DNA of 64,000 nt from Mesobacillus zeae (GTDB lineage Bacteria > Bacillota > Bacilli > Bacillales > Cytobacillaceae), in NCBI RefSeq assembly GCF_003570705.1, contig NZ_QWVT01000002.1, positions 93,680 through 157,679 of the forward strand, given 5' to 3'. Every line of letters begins with the position of its first letter. Within the stretch, counting starts at the first letter, position 1. Under the pieces are notes generated by a model. The model ran no database searches. It worked only from the letters and a program-made list of their open reading frames with translations, and was not told the DNA's origin. Positions 1-8,182 of the stretch are shown here, piece after piece. The translations under genes were made by a program, and so were the position numbers.

Positions 1-361
1 AGCGCCTTGCAGCCTTAATGGCTGTTTCAACCGCTTCCGCCCCTGTGTTCATGGGCAGAGCCATTTCCTTGCCGGCGAGCCTGCATACTTTTTCATACCA
101 AGGGCCCAATTGGTCATTATGAAAAGCACGTGAAGTCAGGGTGACTCTATCGGCTTGGTCCTTCAGTGCCTGAATAATCTTTGGATGGCGATGCCCTTGG
201 TTGACTGCAGAGTAGGCACTCAGCATGTCCATATATTTATTGCCTTCCGGATCCTCTACCCATACACCTTCAGCGCGTGAAATTACGATGGGCAGCGGAT
301 GATAATTGGGAGCTCCGAACCGTTCAGTTTGTTCAATGAGATTGTCTGTTTTAGTTGACAT
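1..361 (-). CDS. rocD: Ornithine aminotransferase, N-terminal part (RocD)
   Basis: The reading frame starts with ATG at 361 and runs off the left edge of the window, so only about 120 N-terminal residues are present. The product is a class III PLP aminotransferase. Visible landmarks are [12 protein letters not shown] near residue 14, the [17 protein letters not shown] segment and [16 protein letters not shown] at the edge, which match ornithine--oxo-acid transaminase, the enzyme converting ornithine to glutamate semialdehyde in arginine catabolism. The catalytic lysine lies outside the window. The Shine-Dalgarno region reads GGAGG-like on the minus strand just above 361. Other class III transaminases are possible but fit less well. 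Confidence 0.85.
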   Translation of the reverse strand, partial: MSTKTDNLIEQTERFGAPNYHPLPIVISRAEGVWVEDPEGNKYMDMLSAYSAVNQGHRHPKIIQALKDQADRVTLTSRAFHNDQLGPWYEKVCRLAGKEMALPMNTGAEAVETAIKAARR

Positions 362-456
362 GAGCATTCCTCCGTTCATTTTCTAAAAATTTGAAACTGC
401 CTAATTATATTGTACCTTTTCCTCTATACCTTTTTGAACCCATAAATAAAAAAAAT

Positions 457-488
457 AAAAAAAACCGGATTGAATACCCGGTTTTTTC
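457..488 (-). terminator. Terminator of yugI
   Basis: A short AACCGG / CCGGTT stem is followed on the minus strand by a long T-rich tract. It lies directly downstream of the yugI stop codon. Confidence 0.75.
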
Positions 489-491
489 TTC

Positions 492-884
492 TTATTTCTT
501 CATTGTATTTTCTTTTTGTGATTGGTTGATCCAATCCTGAAGCTTGTCTTTTAAAGTATTGAACCCGGAAGCATCATTGTCCTGGATGATTTGTGCAGGA
601 CGTTTGCGTGGCTTTTTAGCTTTAACAGCTTGCTCCGGCGCTTCTTCAGTAGCTCTGATAGAAAGTCCGATTTTCCCTGCAGCTTCATCAATTGATAAAA
701 CCTTGACGTTTACTTCGTCTCCTACTTTAAGGAACTCATTGATATCTTTAACATATCCGTGAGTGATTTCTGAAATGTGGACAAGGCCCTGCGTGCTTTC
801 ATTTAGGGCTACAAATGCTCCGTATGGCTGAATCCCTGTAACTTTTCCTGTTAAGACACTGCCTGTTTCAATCTTCTCTGTCAT
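492..884 (-). CDS. yugI: S1 RNA-binding domain protein, general stress protein YugI/GSP13
   Basis: The 130-residue protein has one S1 domain at about residues 6-78, with the typical GKVTGIQPYGAFVAL start, GLVHISEI and KVLSID, followed by a basic KKPRKRP linker and a short acidic and amphipathic tail. This is the architecture of B. subtilis YugI (GSP13), a small ribosome- and RNA-associated general stress protein. It acts in the cytoplasm. Upstream is a 236-bp A/T-rich divergent region shared with the XRE gene. The start ATG at 884 has an AGGAG-type site. Identification is by domain, length and neighbourhood. Confidence 0.88.
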   Translation of the reverse strand: MTEKIETGSVLTGKVTGIQPYGAFVALNESTQGLVHISEITHGYVKDINEFLKVGDEVNVKVLSIDEAAGKIGLSIRATEEAPEQAVKAKKPRKRPAQIIQDNDASGFNTLKDKLQDWINQSQKENTMKK

Positions 885-1120
885 GTAAACACTCCTAATT
901 CATAAATATGATTTTATCCTGATTATACGCAATATAAAATTATATCACAGAAAATCAATTATGACAAAAAGAATGTTAACAAATTGTCTTGGCTCCCATA
1001 TGTCATAAGAAAATATTCAATTCTACAATTCTGAATTTAACAAAAAGTTCAAATAGAGGTCAAATTTACTAAGGGTATTCATGATAAAATAAACTATAAG
1101 GAAAAAAGGGAGGGATCAAT

Positions 1121-1470
1121 ATGTCTGCAATTGGCCAGAACATTAGAACCATCCGTTTAGAACAGAATCTTACCCTTGAAGATCTTGCGCTTAAAGCCAG
1201 GGTAGGAACCCACACCATTGAAAAATATGAAAACGGTGAAAAAATACCGGATCTCCAAACAGTCATGAAATTTTCAACCGTGCTTGACGTTCCGGCATCA
1301 GAGCTTTTGGAGCATAAGTCACGCAATGACCATTCTGCCATTGACGATGAATAAACGCAGCTTGTTGAAGAGCTTGGCACAAAAAAAGCGTAGCTGTTCC
1401 TCAAAATGGCAAAAGAAATCGACGAAGTAGATTTATTGAACTTGAGAAGTTCCTAAAACAGCATGAATGA
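1121..1470 (+). pseudogene. XRE-family helix-turn-helix regulator, C-terminus broken by stops and a frameshift
   Basis: The intact reading frame 1121-1354 encodes 77 residues with a complete XRE helix-turn-helix (about residues 4-60: IGQNIRTIRLEQNLTLEDLA, VGTHTIEKYENG, LDVPASELL). It ends at TAA 1352. The same frame continues TQLVEELGTKKA, meets TAG at 1391, then LFLKMAKEIDEVDLLN. A shift of one base near 1440 then opens LEKFLKQHE with a stop at 1468. Read together this looks like a conserved regulator of about 115 residues of which only the DNA-binding part is still translated. The start has a strong AGGGAGG site. A short functional HTH protein cannot be excluded. Its targets are unknown. 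Confidence 0.75.
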
Positions 1471-1558
1471 TGAGGAGATTTTTTCTTTTTATTGTATGAA
1501 AAATGGGGAATTGGAAAACATGATGGTATAAGGCTTTCCAGTATTCCCCCCCTTTTTT

Positions 1559-1592
1559 AGCAGGCAGGCTAACAACCCTGCCTGCTTTTTTA
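1559..1592 (+). terminator. Terminator after the XRE gene
   Basis: AGCAGGCAGG pairs with CCTGCCTGCT and is followed by six T residues, a strong rho-independent terminator on the plus strand. It isolates the regulator from yugF. Confidence 0.85.
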
Positions 1593-1717
1593 CTGTTTAA
1601 AACTCTTTTTCTAAAGCCCTTTTTCCTCCCATCACAGGGACAAATATGTGTTTAAACCCGCATCTGTGGGGAAAATAAAAAAACTAATGCTTAATAGGCC
1701 CCTTTCAAGGAGGAAAA

Positions 1718-2578
1718 ATGATGACAGCCCCTTCCTTTACAGGTACGAAGTTTATCAACAATATTGATGTATATTATGAGCATTTTCCTCATGCCAGTTC
1801 AACAGAGACAGTCGTGCTCCTCCATGGTTTTCTTTCGTCCACTTTCAGTTTCAGACAGCTTGTCCCTTTGCTGTGCAAGGATTTCAATGTCATTTCGGTT
1901 GATCTCCCGCCATTTGGAAAAAGCGGGAAAACTACAGGGTTCACCTATTCGTACAGGAACATGGCGGCTACGGTTACAAGTTTGCTTGAATCGCTTGGCA
2001 TCACATCGTATACCTTAATCGGACATTCCATGGGCGGCCAAATTGCCCTTAATGTGCTCTACCATTTCCCCAAGTCCGCTGGAAAGGCGGTTCTGCTGTG
2101 CAGTTCTGGCTACTCGAAACGGGCCGCCGTTCCGCTGGTCGTTTCAAGCTATCTTCCGTTCTTCCACCACTATGTAAAGTATCACTTTGCCAAGACAGGA
2201 GTCCGGAAAAATCTGCAGCAGGTCGTCCACGATCATTCTTTAATTGACGATGAAATGGAGCAGGGGTATCTCGCCCCATTTTTGGAGAACCGGATATTTA
2301 AGGCACTGACAAATATGATTCGCCATAGGGAAGGTGACCTTCCTCCCGAAGCGTTAAAAAGGATACATGAACCTTGCCTGCTTATTTGGGGAGATCATGA
2401 CCGGGTGGTTCCGCTTGAAATAGGCAAAAGGCTTAGCCAGGATCTTCCTAATTCAGAGTTGACCGTGCTAAAAGAGACAGGCCATCTTGTCCCGGAGGAA
2501 AAGCCGGAGGCAGTGTATAGTAGCATCAAACGTTTTATAGGAAGAAAAAGCTTGGGAACGGCAAACGGCAGCCAGTGA
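1718..2578 (+). CDS. yugF: Alpha/beta hydrolase YugF
   Basis: The 286-residue protein has the alpha/beta hydrolase fold. It shows an oxyanion-hole HGF at residues 36-38, the nucleophile elbow GHSMGG (Ser104), the acid in LIWGDHD (Asp226 or Asp228) and the catalytic histidine in ETGHLVPEE (His256). There is no signal peptide, so it is cytoplasmic. The substrate cannot be read from the sequence. An AAGGAGG site precedes two adjacent ATG codons (1718 and 1721) and either may be used. The position between yugI and yugE matches B. subtilis yugF. Confidence 0.88.
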   Translation: MMTAPSFTGTKFINNIDVYYEHFPHASSTETVVLLHGFLSSTFSFRQLVPLLCKDFNVISVDLPPFGKSGKTTGFTYSYRNMAATVTSLLESLGITSYTLIGHSMGGQIALNVLYHFPKSAGKAVLLCSSGYSKRAAVPLVVSSYLPFFHHYVKYHFAKTGVRKNLQQVVHDHSLIDDEMEQGYLAPFLENRIFKALTNMIRHREGDLPPEALKRIHEPCLLIWGDHDRVVPLEIGKRLSQDLPNSELTVLKETGHLVPEEKPEAVYSSIKRFIGRKSLGTANGSQ

Positions 2579-2592
2579 TGGCTGCCGTTTTT
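2564..2592 (+). terminator. Terminator overlapping the yugF stop codon
   Basis: AACGGCAGCCA / TGGCTGCCGTT stem with a four-base loop and T5 tail. The yugF stop codon lies in the loop. Confidence 0.85.
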
Positions 2593-2617
2593 ACCTGATG
2601 CTAATTGTTCATCAACC

Positions 2618-2887
2618 CTATAGTGTGCATTCTCCCAGACCTTTGACAGCCAGCAGCGATTTAGCCAGAAGAAAACAGGCGTCATATGGAAGAGTTTCCT
2701 CAAAGGAATGTTCATATATTGCCTGTATTCTAACAGCAAGATTATGCGGCTCATCCAGGTCGTGGACAGCCTGCAGAACATCGGCGATTTCAGGGTCGTA
2801 TCCGCCTGCTCCGCAGCTAAACGGGTCCCACTCATTCAAAATATTTGTCATTTGACGGGTCATTTCCTGGGCTTCCATTTTAATCAC
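2618..2887 (-). CDS. yugE: YugE, DUF1871 family protein
   Basis: A small acidic cytoplasmic protein of 89 residues or slightly fewer (the ATG codons at 2887, 2878 and 2863 are alternatives). The patterns LNEWDPF, YDPEIADVLQAVH and DLAVRIQ-like helices are those of the all-alpha DUF1871 family (YugE). Its function is unknown. It is divergent from patB and convergent with yugF, the same arrangement of neighbours as in B. subtilis. Confidence 0.85.
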   Translation of the reverse strand: MIKMEAQEMTRQMTNILNEWDPFSCGAGGYDPEIADVLQAVHDLDEPHNLAVRIQAIYEHSFEETLPYDACFLLAKSLLAVKGLGECTL

Positions 2888-2967
2888 CTATATTTTCAAC
2901 TTTTTTGGTATGCTTATTCTATCATGAAAACAGCACGAAGAGAATTTATCCGACAGGAGTGGAAATT

Positions 2968-4137
2968 ATGATAAAGATTGACTTCAGCAGAGTGATTGAC
3001 AGAGTTGGATCCAATTCAGTGAAATGGGAAAAGACAAAGGAAATGTTCGGAACAAACGATGTTCTCCCAATGTGGGTCGCAGATATGGACTTCCTCCCCC
3101 CTGATGCTGTCACAAATGCAATAAAAGACAGGATGGAACATGGCATTTATGGATATACGTTTGCATCTCCTGCTGCAAATGAAGCCGTGCAGGGCTGGCT
3201 GGCGAGGAGGCACGACTGGAATATCGAAACATCATGGATGTTATATAGCCCTGGGGTCGTTCCTTCCATCAGTACTGCCATTGGCGCATTCACCAAGCCA
3301 GGAGACAAAGTTATGGTTCAATCTCCCATCTACCCGCCATTCATGGAAATGACTGAAAAAAATGGGTGCACTCTTGTCAATTCCCCGCTGCTATTGAAGG
3401 ACGGCCGCTACAATATCGACTTCTCTGATTTTGAGGAGAAACTAAAAGAGGGAGTTAAACTTTTCATTCTTTGCAGCCCGCATAATCCTGGCGGTAGGGT
3501 TTGGCAAAGGAATGAGCTGGAAAGAATGGGTGAGCTTTGCCGACAATACGACTGTCTTATCATTTCTGACGAGATTCACTCAGACCTTGTATTCCAGCCT
3601 AACCGCCATATTCCAATTGCTTCAGCTAAAGAAGAATTTAAAGACCATGTCATTACCTTTGTAGCTCCAAGCAAGACCTTTAACATTGCCGGCCTACAGG
3701 CATCAGCTGTAATTATCCCGAATCAACAGCTATATGAAAAATTCCAGGCGCAGCAGGCTAAACAAGGCCTTTTTGGTATCAATGCATTTGGAATCACTGC
3801 ACTCCAGGCAGCTTACCAATTTGGTGATGAGTGGCTTGACCATCTGCTATCCTACCTAAAAAACAACCTGAATACAGCCATTGAATACATACATAGGGAG
3901 ATTCCCGGAGTACATACAGAATTCCCCGACGCCTCCTACCTTCTGTGGATTGACTGCCGCAAGCTCGGCCTTAGTGATGAAGAACTTCGATCGTTGCTTC
4001 TGCAAAAGGGAAAGCTTGCACTTGAGCCTGGACCAAAGTACGGGCCGGGTGGTGAAGGCTTTGTCCGAATGAATGTAGCCTGCCCCGAAAGTGTCCTAAT
4101 GGACGGATTGAAAAGACTAAAAACCGCCTTAACCTAA
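2968..4137 (+). CDS. patB: PLP-dependent cystathionine beta-lyase/C-S lyase PatB
   Basis: The 389-residue fold-type I aminotransferase-like enzyme belongs to the MalY/PatB branch. It shows PMWVADMDF (residues 35-43), SPHNPGGRVW (170-179), DEIHSDL (201-207) and the Schiff-base lysine in APSKTFN (Lys236). PatB cleaves cystathionine or cysteine to release thiols, ammonia and pyruvate. The ATG at 2968 was chosen because an ACAGGAG site lies eight bases upstream and the length matches the family; an upstream in-frame extension to 2905 has no ribosome binding site. It is a cytoplasmic enzyme of sulfur amino acid metabolism. Confidence 0.92.
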   Translation: MIKIDFSRVIDRVGSNSVKWEKTKEMFGTNDVLPMWVADMDFLPPDAVTNAIKDRMEHGIYGYTFASPAANEAVQGWLARRHDWNIETSWMLYSPGVVPSISTAIGAFTKPGDKVMVQSPIYPPFMEMTEKNGCTLVNSPLLLKDGRYNIDFSDFEEKLKEGVKLFILCSPHNPGGRVWQRNELERMGELCRQYDCLIISDEIHSDLVFQPNRHIPIASAKEEFKDHVITFVAPSKTFNIAGLQASAVIIPNQQLYEKFQAQQAKQGLFGINAFGITALQAAYQFGDEWLDHLLSYLKNNLNTAIEYIHREIPGVHTEFPDASYLLWIDCRKLGLSDEELRSLLLQKGKLALEPGPKYGPGGEGFVRMNVACPESVLMDGLKRLKTALT

Positions 4138-4138
4138 G

Positions 4139-4178
4139 AAAAGCGAAAGCGCCCGTTTAGCGTCGTATGGACTGGAGC
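4139..4178 (+). repeat. Single copy of a dispersed intergenic repeat (also at 47385-47866)
   Basis: This 40-bp stretch is almost the exact reverse complement of the segment that ends each unit of the tandem block at 47.4-47.9 kb (CCAGTCCATACGCCGC then TTAACGGGCGCC), with about five differences. It sits immediately after the patB stop. Confidence 0.75.
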
Positions 4179-4204
4179 ACACCAGATCAATGAAATACAA
4201 AAAA

Positions 4205-4253
4205 GGGGTCAGGCACCCATCGGCGCTTTAAAGCGCGGATGAGTGCCTGACCC
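4205..4253. repeat. Nested inverted repeat, GGGTCAGGCAC-type
   Basis: Arms GGGTCAGGCAC (4206-4216) and GTGCCTGACCC (4243-4253) enclose a perfect 14-bp palindrome GCGCTTTAAAGCGC (4223-4236). The element also supplies the last codons of the gene read leftward through it. It could act as a terminator between patB and that gene. Confidence 0.8.
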
Positions 4254-4706
4254 TTCTTGTACAAGGCCGAGCACATCATAGTGCGGCTGCAGAGAATGAA
4301 AGATAATCGTTTCAAGAAAACGCCTGCTGCTGCTCTCCGGAACGATTGTCCTGGCATATTCCCAGGCATTCTGTTCAATTGTCAGCAGAATGTTATTTCT
4401 CTCTTCCTCATCCTCACTGTTATCCATCCTGTCAATCAGCCCAAGAAGCTCCCGGTCCTCAGCGTGGCCAATTTCATGGGCAAAAACCACCGCAAGGTAA
4501 TCGAAGAAGCAATCCTCCGAACCGAAAATCTTTTTACATTGTCTTCTTATCTCTTCTATGTACAGAGTAATCGTATGTGTCCCAAACTGGTACTTGCCTC
4601 CAGCAAAACGGTCCCCTGGGAAATCCCCCTCAAGAACCACCTTTGCCTCAGTACCTGAATTCTCTATAATACTTTCGATTAATATTTGAATTTGAATATC
4701 CTGCAT
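4209..4706 (-). CDS. HExxH metalloprotease-like protein of unknown family
   Basis: I do not recognise a named family. The 165-residue product (ATG 4706, GGGGAGA site ten bases upstream) has VVFAHEIGHAEDREL at about residues 94-108, a zinc-protease HExxH helix, preceded by KYQFGTHTITLYIEEI. No signal peptide or membrane segment is visible, so it looks cytoplasmic. The last 17 residues (after GLVQEG) are encoded inside the inverted repeat 4205-4253, so the native C-terminus has probably been replaced. It stands where kinB lies in B. subtilis. Proteolytic activity is inferred from the motif only. Confidence 0.6.
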   Translation of the reverse strand: MQDIQIQILIESIIENSGTEAKVVLEGDFPGDRFAGGKYQFGTHTITLYIEEIRRQCKKIFGSEDCFFDYLAVVFAHEIGHAEDRELLGLIDRMDNSEDEEERNNILLTIEQNAWEYARTIVPESSSRRFLETIIFHSLQPHYDVLGLVQEGSGTHPRFKAPMGA

Positions 4707-5308
4707 TGTTCTCCCCTGCTCCCTGTTTAAGAAAATATAAACAACAGTATTTCCGGAATCAGGGTACATAAATCAAAAAATTTACCCTCTTTTTATACTT
4801 ATGAAACGTATCGGCAGGTAATGTTTCTTACTTTTCAGTCTTTAGACCTAAATAAACGTCAAAAAAAAGAATCCGGTTAACCCGGAGACACCCGATGCAG
4901 AGAACTCCAACTCCCTCAGTTTGATACGAATATCTCGAATGCGTTTTGGTTCAGCAATTGTCGTGACCGGAGATAGAATGCCCGTTACCGTAGATAGACC
5001 GATTTACAGAGTAGATCCTTTTTAAAAGATTCTTTTATGGAACCGGTTACGGACACACTAGGCAAGAAAGATTGCTCCTAAATGGTTGAAAATTCACTTT
5101 TCCTCATCAAAAACAATAAAAAACCACCGTATTCTTCTATAAAAACAATAAGCGTTTCGAAAACAGTTAAGGAACAAAAAAAATCGCCTTTACCCAGCTA
5201 AGGTTAGCTAAGTAAAAACGACCTTTACGTAATCTCATTTTTCCACCTTCAAGAAGGTAGCTTCTTCAACAATCTAAGAGTCCGACTTACACGGAGCTTT
5301 CTCAGTGT
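4707..5308. other. 600-bp intergenic stretch with repeat remnants
   Basis: No gene seen. It holds a short motif shared with 30738-30770 (ACTCCCTCAGTT...), three degenerate 21-bp units at 4949-5011, and a hairpin repeat at 5186-5230 that resembles 54388-54432. Confidence 0.55.
5186..5230. repeat. Dispersed hairpin repeat, copy 1
   Basis: The pattern TCGCC-N4-CC...TTAGCT-AGTA-ACGACC is shared, with the same spacing apart from a few bases, with 54388-54432. AGCTAA/TTAGCT pair as a short stem. Confidence 0.5.
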
Positions 5309-5521
5309 TTAAGATTTTTGTTTTGGTTGAGCCATTTTTTTCTCAAGCTCTGCCTCAAATTCCTTTGCTTTTTCCGCTTCTTTATTTGAAACTTTAACAA
5401 TAAGCCTCATCGTAAGGACAGCAGCAACAGCAAAGATGACAAAAGTAATTGAGGCCGGGATATACTCTGACTTATCCTTCGGAAAATATAAAAACAACGA
5501 CAAAACATAAGATTGCAGCAT
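5309..5521 (-). CDS. Small single-pass membrane protein
   Basis: The 70-residue product starts at ATG 5521 behind AAAGGAAG. Residues 1-12 are hydrophobic, SITFVIFAVAAVLTMRLIV (about 28-46) is a clear transmembrane helix, and the charged tail EAEKAKEFEAELEKKMA is likely a short coiled coil. I do not recognise a family. It lies just downstream of the cyclophilin lipoprotein gene (84 bp) in the same direction and may be cotranscribed with it. Confidence 0.6.
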   Translation of the reverse strand: MLQSYVLSLFLYFPKDKSEYIPASITFVIFAVAAVLTMRLIVKVSNKEAEKAKEFEAELEKKMAQPKQKS

Positions 5522-5605
5522 AGCCGACTTCCTTTCTGCCAAAGCGGCAGGCATTCTTCCACCATTATAGCAACATGCCCCCTCCGCCTCCAATGAAAGG
5601 CTCTG

Positions 5606-6349
5606 CTATTTCAATATTTTCACCTTTTTAATCTTAACATCTTCATCAGGCTTACCTTTCTCGTTTACGGATACGGCCGCAATCTTGTCGACAATGTCCA
5701 TCCCTTCGGTAACCTGCCCAAAGACTGTATGCTTAAAATCAAGCCAGGGAGTCCCGCCTTTTTCGTATGCCTCCCTGATTTCTTCCGGATAATCTTTTAT
5801 AGCGTCCTTAGCCTTTGGGTGAAGAGAGCTGTTCTGAACAATGAAAAACTGGCTTCCGTTGGTATTAGGACCAGCATTAGCCATGGACAACGCCCCGCGA
5901 AGATTGAAGAGGTTCTTTGAAAATTCATCCTCAAACGGCTGTCCGTAAATGCTTTCACCGCCCCTTCCCGTTCCTGTCGGGTCTCCCCCTTGGATCATGA
6001 ATTCGTCAATAACGCGATGGAATAGCACTCCGTCATAATATCCATTCTTGCTGTGTGTGATGAAATTCTCGACAGCTTTTGGCGCCTGTTCGGGGAATAA
6101 CTTTATTTTAATGTGCCCCATGGAGGTAACCATCTCCACAAGCCTTTCATTATCTGCCACTTTAGTTGTCAGCTGTGGAAAGTATCCATCAGCCTCACCC
6201 GGCCTTTTTACAGATTGTTCTGGATTGTTATGCTGCTGTTCAGTTTTTTCTCCAGCATTCTTTCCTTCTTTTAATTTTTCTTCTCCTGTTCCGCATGCAC
6301 CAAGTAAAAGGACAGATGCAAGGAGCAGGGCAGTGATTGATTTTCTCAT
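5606..6349 (-). CDS. Secreted cyclophilin-type peptidyl-prolyl isomerase lipoprotein
   Basis: The 247-residue protein opens with a lipoprotein signal, [20 protein letters not shown], whose cysteine would be lipidated after cleavage, followed by a disordered Lys/Glu/Gln linker. The cyclophilin domain fills about residues 70-245: [37 protein letters not shown] and HTVFGQV. It should isomerise prolyl bonds in proteins outside the membrane. ATG 6349 was preferred over 6358 because the GGAGG is ten bases upstream rather than one. B. subtilis PpiB is a shorter cytoplasmic relative; this is a different, anchored form. Confidence 0.87.
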   Translation of the reverse strand: MRKSITALLLASVLLLGACGTGEEKLKEGKNAGEKTEQQHNNPEQSVKRPGEADGYFPQLTTKVADNERLVEMVTSMGHIKIKLFPEQAPKAVENFITHSKNGYYDGVLFHRVIDEFMIQGGDPTGTGRGGESIYGQPFEDEFSKNLFNLRGALSMANAGPNTNGSQFFIVQNSSLHPKAKDAIKDYPEEIREAYEKGGTPWLDFKHTVFGQVTEGMDIVDKIAAVSVNEKGKPDEDVKIKKVKILK

Positions 6350-6464
6350 ATAATTCATCCCTCCTTTCAATACTTTACTGGATTCCTTTCCGGTTTGCAC
6401 TTTGTTTTTTCTATTGTTTGCCCCATAATATGACATAGACACGAACGAGGAAGGAGTGAAAAAA

Positions 6465-6848
6465 ATGAGCGCGATTCAAATTGGCGATTCTGTAACTGCT
6501 ATTTATAAGACCGGCAAGTATATCGGGGAAGTGACGGATATCCGCCCTGAACACTATCTTGTGCGGATTCTGGGAGTACTGAAACATCCAATGCAGGGTG
6601 ACCTTCATAACCCGAAACAGGCAGATGTCGGTTTCTTCCACGAACGAAAAGCCCTTTCCTGCCGGGAACAGACCAATGTCCCTAAAACAATGGTCAAACA
6701 CTTTGACGGAGAAATTCCAGACTATCAGGAATCATTAAAGGAAGCTGTGGAGAAACTAAAAGATTCACTTAAAGCAGACGATTCTGAATGGGCAAGCATG
6801 AGCTTGAGGAATATCGAGTCCCTTGAACAAGATTACTTCAAACATTAA
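6465..6848 (+). CDS. kapB: KapB, kinase-associated lipoprotein B
   Basis: The 127-residue protein matches KapB over its length: [18 protein letters not shown], an SH3-like start, [25 protein letters not shown] and a helical C-terminus. KapB is required for activity of the sporulation sensor kinase KinB in B. subtilis. The ATG at 6465 follows GAGGAAGGAG by eight bases. No kinB lies upstream here, and the gene is divergent from the cyclophilin gene. Despite the historical name no lipobox is visible. Confidence 0.85.
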   Translation: MSAIQIGDSVTAIYKTGKYIGEVTDIRPEHYLVRILGVLKHPMQGDLHNPKQADVGFFHERKALSCREQTNVPKTMVKHFDGEIPDYQESLKEAVEKLKDSLKADDSEWASMSLRNIESLEQDYFKH

Positions 6849-6860
6849 TGGAACAAGCAA

Positions 6861-6897
6861 AAAACCAGATTACCTTTATGGTGATCTGGTTTTTTAT
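6861..6897. terminator. Bidirectional terminator kapB/kapD
   Basis: CCAGATTACC pairs with GGTGATCTGG between A and T tracts, so it can serve both convergent genes. Confidence 0.85.
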
Positions 6898-7514
6898 GCG
6901 AATTTGTTAAACAGTTTTGCAAAGTCCACTCTATCACCTATTGTTGTTGGTTCAGGCTTTTGCAAGTATCGTTTATCTTTCTCGACTAGCTTGTAAATAT
7001 GGTAGGTTGTCAGTGCATCATCCAGCGCCCGGTGATGCTTGCCTGTCCCTTCCCTGCCATATTCCTGGACAGCCTTCCATAACCCCGTCTGGTTCTGGTC
7101 CCCAAAAAACCGCTTATACTCCATCGATAAATCGATTTCCCTGCCCGAGAGCGGAAAAGGAATAGAAGCCTGCTGGCAGTTATGGCGTAAAACTTTCATA
7201 TCCATATTTCCCCAAGTGACAATACAGCAAGGCCAATTCCCCTGAATATTGTTAAACCTTCCTGCCAGCTCCTGCAAGCTGATCCCTGAATCAACCTGCT
7301 CCTGGGAAATATTCAGGAAGGATTTGCACCTTTCTGTCAAAGCCGGGAATTTCACCGGCACAACAAAGGTTGAAAACTGCTCTGCAATCTGCCCCCTTTC
7401 GGTTAAAACCACTCCAGCTTCAATGATTTCCGGATAAAAGCCTTTTCGGCGGCTGTTGCGGTCAGGCATCGTAAATTCGAAATCAATAAAAACGACCCGT
7501 TCCTTTTCTTTCAT
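6894..7514 (-). CDS. kapD: KapD, DEDDh 3'-5' exonuclease-like inhibitor of the KinA pathway
   Basis: The 206-residue protein has a DnaQ-like exonuclease fold: FIDFEF with the first two acids (about residues 9-14), GNMDMKVLRHNC with the third acid, and HRALDDALTTY with the DEDDh histidine and last aspartate. In B. subtilis KapD inhibits the KinA route into the sporulation phosphorelay. ATG 7514 has a GGGAGA site close upstream. All catalytic residues appear present, so nuclease activity is plausible. It is a convergent neighbour of kapB, as a rearranged form of the B. subtilis kinB-kapB-kapD cluster. Confidence 0.88.
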   Translation of the reverse strand: MKEKERVVFIDFEFTMPDRNSRRKGFYPEIIEAGVVLTERGQIAEQFSTFVVPVKFPALTERCKSFLNISQEQVDSGISLQELAGRFNNIQGNWPCCIVTWGNMDMKVLRHNCQQASIPFPLSGREIDLSMEYKRFFGDQNQTGLWKAVQEYGREGTGKHHRALDDALTTYHIYKLVEKDKRYLQKPEPTTIGDRVDFAKLFNKFA

Positions 7515-7742
7515 AGTCTCCCAACTTTCCGCACGCCACAATACGCAGCCATATTTAAATTATTATAGCATGTATTGTTTATAGTTTTTTAACTTTTCTG
7601 CAATTTTATTATGTCGAAAATATAACTTTTTCAGGCTCTCTCCGGCAAATTCCGCAGGCTTCAAAAAATCATAAAAAGCCCAGCTGCTCTCCCGTGAGTG
7701 CGTCCGGACTTTTAGACTTTTATCAGAAAGAAGGCAACCCTT

Positions 7743-7949
7743 TTATTTCGGGATGATTTTCACATATTCACGCGGTTTAAATACAGTACGATCTTTTATT
7801 TGTTCTTCCTCTGAAGTTTCAATGGTTTGTATTTGTTCAGTCCTGCTGCCATTTGTTCCATCTCTTGCACCAATCCTGTTATCGGCGTAATATGCTCCAG
7901 ACAGCAATACAAAAAACAAAGCCATGCATACTATGATTTTCTTGGCCAA
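7743..7949 (-). CDS. Small membrane-anchored or exported protein
   Basis: The 68-residue product begins with TTG 7949 preceded by GGGAGGCG at good spacing. The N-terminus KKIIVCMALFFVLLSGAYY is a signal anchor; the rest is polar and ends in TVFKPREYVKIIPK. No family recognised. Confidence 0.6.
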   Translation of the reverse strand: MAKKIIVCMALFFVLLSGAYYADNRIGARDGTNGSRTEQIQTIETSEEEQIKDRTVFKPREYVKIIPK

Positions 7950-8182
7950 TCTTCACGCCTCCCATCTGGGCATAGCCTCGCACAAAATAACAGATTCTAT
8001 ACCCTATCGGCAGCTTTGAATATTGCATTAATGCAGAATCATGTCTTTTAAGGTATACTTTTGTCTAAAGGTTCCGATATTTCCGTTGAATCACTATGGT
8101 TTGATGACAAAAGACTAAAAATGTTAGAGTAAAGTCGGGATTGAAAGAAGGAATATACAAGGTTATCAAGGAGGTTATGCTT

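Noticed and set aside
544..762. Frame antisense to yugI
   Set aside because: Shadow of a well-conserved S1-domain gene.
8050..8120. CTTTTGTC...GACAAAAG inverted repeat above mrpA as an operator or attenuator
   Set aside because: The loop is about 40 bases, the arms are short, and no known mrp regulator site matches; it is too weak to list.
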